The notes under the pieces: generated by a model
What the model was told of the DNA's origin: nothing
What the model saw: only the letters and a program-made list of their open reading frames with translations
Databases searched by the model: none
NCBI GenBank assembly: GCA_020027875.1
Contig: JAHRHA010000005.1
Span: 35,217-99,216 of the forward strand
Origin: Micromonosporaceae bacterium
GTDB taxonomy: Bacteria > Actinomycetota > Actinomycetes > Mycobacteriales > Micromonosporaceae
Direction: 5' to 3'
DNA length: 64,000 nt
Made by a program: the position numbers and the translations under genes
Part shown: positions 60,629 through 64,000 of the stretch, in pieces
Layout: the number at the start of each line of letters is the position of its first letter
Position numbering within the stretch: position 1 is the first letter of the stretch

Positions 60629-60969
60629 CCGTTGTCACACTCCCATGCATAACGTCTATGTCTTGCCTGCCGGTTCCGCTCGCACGTTCGCGCTGCTCAC
60701 ACCTGACACCGCGGGCGCCAACCGCTTCTGAGCGCAACGCTGCGGGCATCGCACTCTCGCGTGCTACGCCCCGGTTGGCCCGCCGGCGGCGTACCTTACC
60801 CTCCCCATGCGGAACTTGTACGCGTCCGCACCTAAGAATGTTCCCGATGTGACCTAGGCGACACCAAGGTAGGGGTTGGCCGTCCCCCGATCACTGTCGG
60901 CGCGCCGATGGACGGTGTAGATACCCCGCGCCGGATGCGACCGGACGCTACCCTCGGGGGCACTGGAAT
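60629..60969. other. 341-bp gap without a supported gene
   Basis: Holds the leader of the DUF4193 gene and the upstream region of the LytR_C gene. Scattered short palindromes are present, but no ORF with a good start and no RNA gene was recognised. Confidence 0.6.
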
Positions 60970-61539
60970 GTGGCTGATGCCGAAGATGTGGACGGGGAGT
61001 ACCGAGGAATGACGTTCGCGAGGGTACGAGCCCTTATCTTCGTCGCGGTCCTGTTCATCACCGCCGGCGTCGTCGTCATCATGGCCATTGGCCGGGACAC
61101 CCAGACGAAGCCCATCTCCGCCGACCCCTGCCCGTCGGGCCTTGTCCCGGCGAAGATCAAGATGCCTGGAGAGCGCGGGGAGGTGACGATCAACATCTTC
61201 AACGGGACCGCGAAGGTCGGGCTGGCGCAGGAGGTCGGTGGCGAGTTCAAGAACCGGGGCTTCAACGTCAAGAAGACGGAGACCGTACCCGGCAACAAGC
61301 TCTCCCCCGAGATTGCCGAGATCACGTACGGACCCGAAGCGGTGGGCGCCGCGGCTCTCGTCAGCGCGTACTTCCTGGTCGACGAGGCCAAGATGAACTT
61401 CGACATCAAACGCAAGGGGACCGAGGTCGACGTCGTCATAGGTACCCGGTTCCAGCAGCTCGCCACGACCACCGAGGTCAACCAGTCCATCGCCGCGCTC
61501 GGCAACCCCGAACTCCCCGAGGGCACGTGCGAGGCGTGA
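60970..61539 (+). CDS. LytR C-terminal domain protein
   Basis: A 189-residue protein with one membrane segment near the N-terminus (ALIFVAVLFITAGVVVIMAI) and an outer LytR_C domain (VTINIFNGTAKVGLAQEVGGEFKNRGFNVKK). Unlike full LytR-CpsA-Psr proteins it has no catalytic phosphotransferase domain; cell-wall role unclear. GTG 60970 is used; ATG 61009 has GAGGA closer and is a good alternative. Confidence 0.85.
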   Translation: MADAEDVDGEYRGMTFARVRALIFVAVLFITAGVVVIMAIGRDTQTKPISADPCPSGLVPAKIKMPGERGEVTINIFNGTAKVGLAQEVGGEFKNRGFNVKKTETVPGNKLSPEIAEITYGPEAVGAAALVSAYFLVDEAKMNFDIKRKGTEVDVVIGTRFQQLATTTEVNQSIAALGNPELPEGTCEA

Positions 61540-61565
61540 TCGCCTAGACCACGGCCGCGCCGTCA

Positions 61566-62429
61566 TCATGGTCCCCCGTCCGCGTCGAGGGCGACGAGAA
61601 GGTCGTGCAGCTGCCCATGCAGGGCGGGCGGCGCGGCGAGCACCAGGTCTGGCCCTGCGGGCGCCCCCCGCAGGCCGCTCACCCGCAGGCCAGCCTCCTC
61701 CGCGATCAACCCGCCCGCGGCGTTGTCCCAGGCGCCGAGGCCCTTCTCGAAGAAGGCGTCCACTCGTCCCTCGGCGGCGAAACAGAGGTCCAGCGAGGCC
61801 GCGCCGAAGCGGCGGATGTCCCGGACCCGTGGCAGCAGCTGTGCGAGTACGGCCGCCTGGTGGGTGCGTCTGGCCGAGTCGTAGCCGAATCCGGTCGCGA
61901 CAAGGGCCTGACCCAGGTCGGTGACGGCGGATCCGGCGAGCCGCTGCGCGTCGCGCCACGCGCCGCCACCGCGCACGGCGGTCCACTCCTCGCCCGTGGC
62001 GGCGTTTCGGACTACGCCAGCGACCGTGACGCCGGCGACCTCGGCCGCGATCGAGACCGCGTAGTGCGGCAGCCCGTAGACGTAATTCACGGTCCCGTCG
62101 ATGGGGTCTACGACCCAGCGCACCCCGGTCGCCCCGGTCGGCCCAGCGGGTTTCTCGGCGGACCCGGACTCCTCGCCGAGGCCAAACTCTTCGCCAAGAA
62201 CCTGGTCGCCGGGGCGCCGGGCCCGCAGCAGGTCCACGATCAGTTGCTCGACCGCCCGGTCGGCCGCCGTGACGAGGTCGGTCGACGTGCTCTTCGTACT
62301 CACGCCCGCGACCCCCGCCGTACGCTCGGTCCGGGCCAGATCGGCCGCCCGACGCGCCACCGCCACGGCCACGTTGAGCAGCTTTCGGGGGTCCGCCGCG
62401 ACCACCGAATCGCCTATCGTCTCGCCCAT
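61566..62429 (-). CDS. suhB: Inositol monophosphatase family protein
   Basis: A 287-residue Mg-dependent phosphatase. Motifs: [16 protein letters not shown] (metal Glu), [24 protein letters not shown] (DPIDG, metal and phosphate) and [15 protein letters not shown]. It may dephosphorylate myo-inositol-1-phosphate for actinobacterial lipids and mycothiol. ATG 62429 with GAGG seven bases upstream; longer starts reach 62531. Divergent from the sigma factor gene. Confidence 0.9.
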   Translation of the reverse strand: MGETIGDSVVAADPRKLLNVAVAVARRAADLARTERTAGVAGVSTKSTSTDLVTAADRAVEQLIVDLLRARRPGDQVLGEEFGLGEESGSAEKPAGPTGATGVRWVVDPIDGTVNYVYGLPHYAVSIAAEVAGVTVAGVVRNAATGEEWTAVRGGGAWRDAQRLAGSAVTDLGQALVATGFGYDSARRTHQAAVLAQLLPRVRDIRRFGAASLDLCFAAEGRVDAFFEKGLGAWDNAAGGLIAEEAGLRVSGLRGAPAGPDLVLAAPPALHGQLHDLLVALDADGGP

Positions 62430-62540
62430 CCGGGACCTCATCGTTTCAGCCGTCGCCGTGCGCCAACTATCCTCGCAGCCATAGGACGGCCGTGACACGA
62501 GATGATCGCAAAGAACGGCGCTACAATTCACCCCTACCCG

Positions 62541-62567
62541 CGTGTCTCGCCGAAGCCGCCCGACACG
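62541..62567. other. Inverted repeat in the divergent leader
   Basis: CGTGTC at 62541 and GACACG at 62562 are perfect 6-bp arms around a 15-base loop, in the shared region of the phosphatase and sigma factor genes. Possible regulatory stem; short arms make it weak. Confidence 0.3.
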
Positions 62568-62704
62568 AGGGCTCAGCAGGACTCCGCGAAGCTTGCCAAC
62601 GGAGCGTTAAACACACAGCACCGGTCTCCGCACGGGGGCGCCACAGCGCCGCTGCGCCCGTTGACGGATCCGGCAGCCGGTCTCGCCACACGGGAAGGTC
62701 GTTC

Positions 62705-64000
<1,296 letters not shown>

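Overview
The window is a 64 kb piece of a high-GC actinobacterial chromosome, most likely from the Micromonosporaceae or a close relative. The support is GC-rich coding throughout, frequent GTG/TTG starts, many GTGA and ATGA start/stop overlaps, and actinobacteria-typical gene families (DUF3000, DUF3093, DUF3159, DUF3710, DUF4193, LytR_C, a HrdB-type sigma factor, a CebR-type LacI regulator). The family-level placement is inference; no rRNA, tRNA or CRISPR was seen. Functions are from sequence recognition, not from searches.

Layout. 1-7 kb: the tail of an unknown membrane gene, then a cellobiose/cello-oligosaccharide uptake operon on the minus strand (cebE-cebF-cebG-bglC-cebR) with two CebR-type operator palindromes ahead of cebE. 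7-9 kb: a RibD-C reductase and a PIN/antitoxin pair. 9-17.8 kb: a plus-strand DNA-repair island with a HerA-like ATPase, SbcD (Mre11), SbcC (Rad50), a NurA-like nuclease, a HhH-GPD DNA glycosylase carrying an in-frame 33-bp tandem repeat, and a LigC-type ATP-dependent DNA ligase. 17.9-24 kb: a lipoprotein peptidase, then a patchy accessory stretch (zinc-ribbon proteins, an integrase remnant, a CMD-family protein) and a stand-alone LigD-type polymerase. 24-30 kb: MsrB, a GNAT enzyme and the heme genes hemE, hemY (cgoX) and chdC, with an SDR gene and a 38-codon secreted or membrane peptide between hemE and hemY. 30-36 kb: a frameshifted proline-rich membrane protein, RNase D and the fatty-acid oxidation pair fadA-fadB. 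36-40 kb: a sulfite-oxidase-like protein and a two-component system. 40-48 kb: two paralogous xylose-type ABC importers (binding protein, one ATPase, permease) flanking a ROK regulator. 48-64 kb: a PQQ-propeller membrane protein, dxs, an RNA m5U methyltransferase, a KimA-like K+ permease divergent from two TrkA proteins, a run of conserved actinobacterial genes with dut, an inositol monophosphatase and the 5' part of the principal sigma factor gene.

A family of about 75-bp palindromic repeats occurs five times, each time at a gene's 3' end. In four cases the gene's own stop codon lies inside the palindrome, so unrelated proteins share an Ile-Met-Thr-Trp/Ser-Arg-Ser type tail. The most notable gene system is the four-gene herA-sbcD-sbcC-nurA operon, which brings together the HerA, Mre11, Rad50 and NurA proteins that form a repair cluster in thermophilic archaea.
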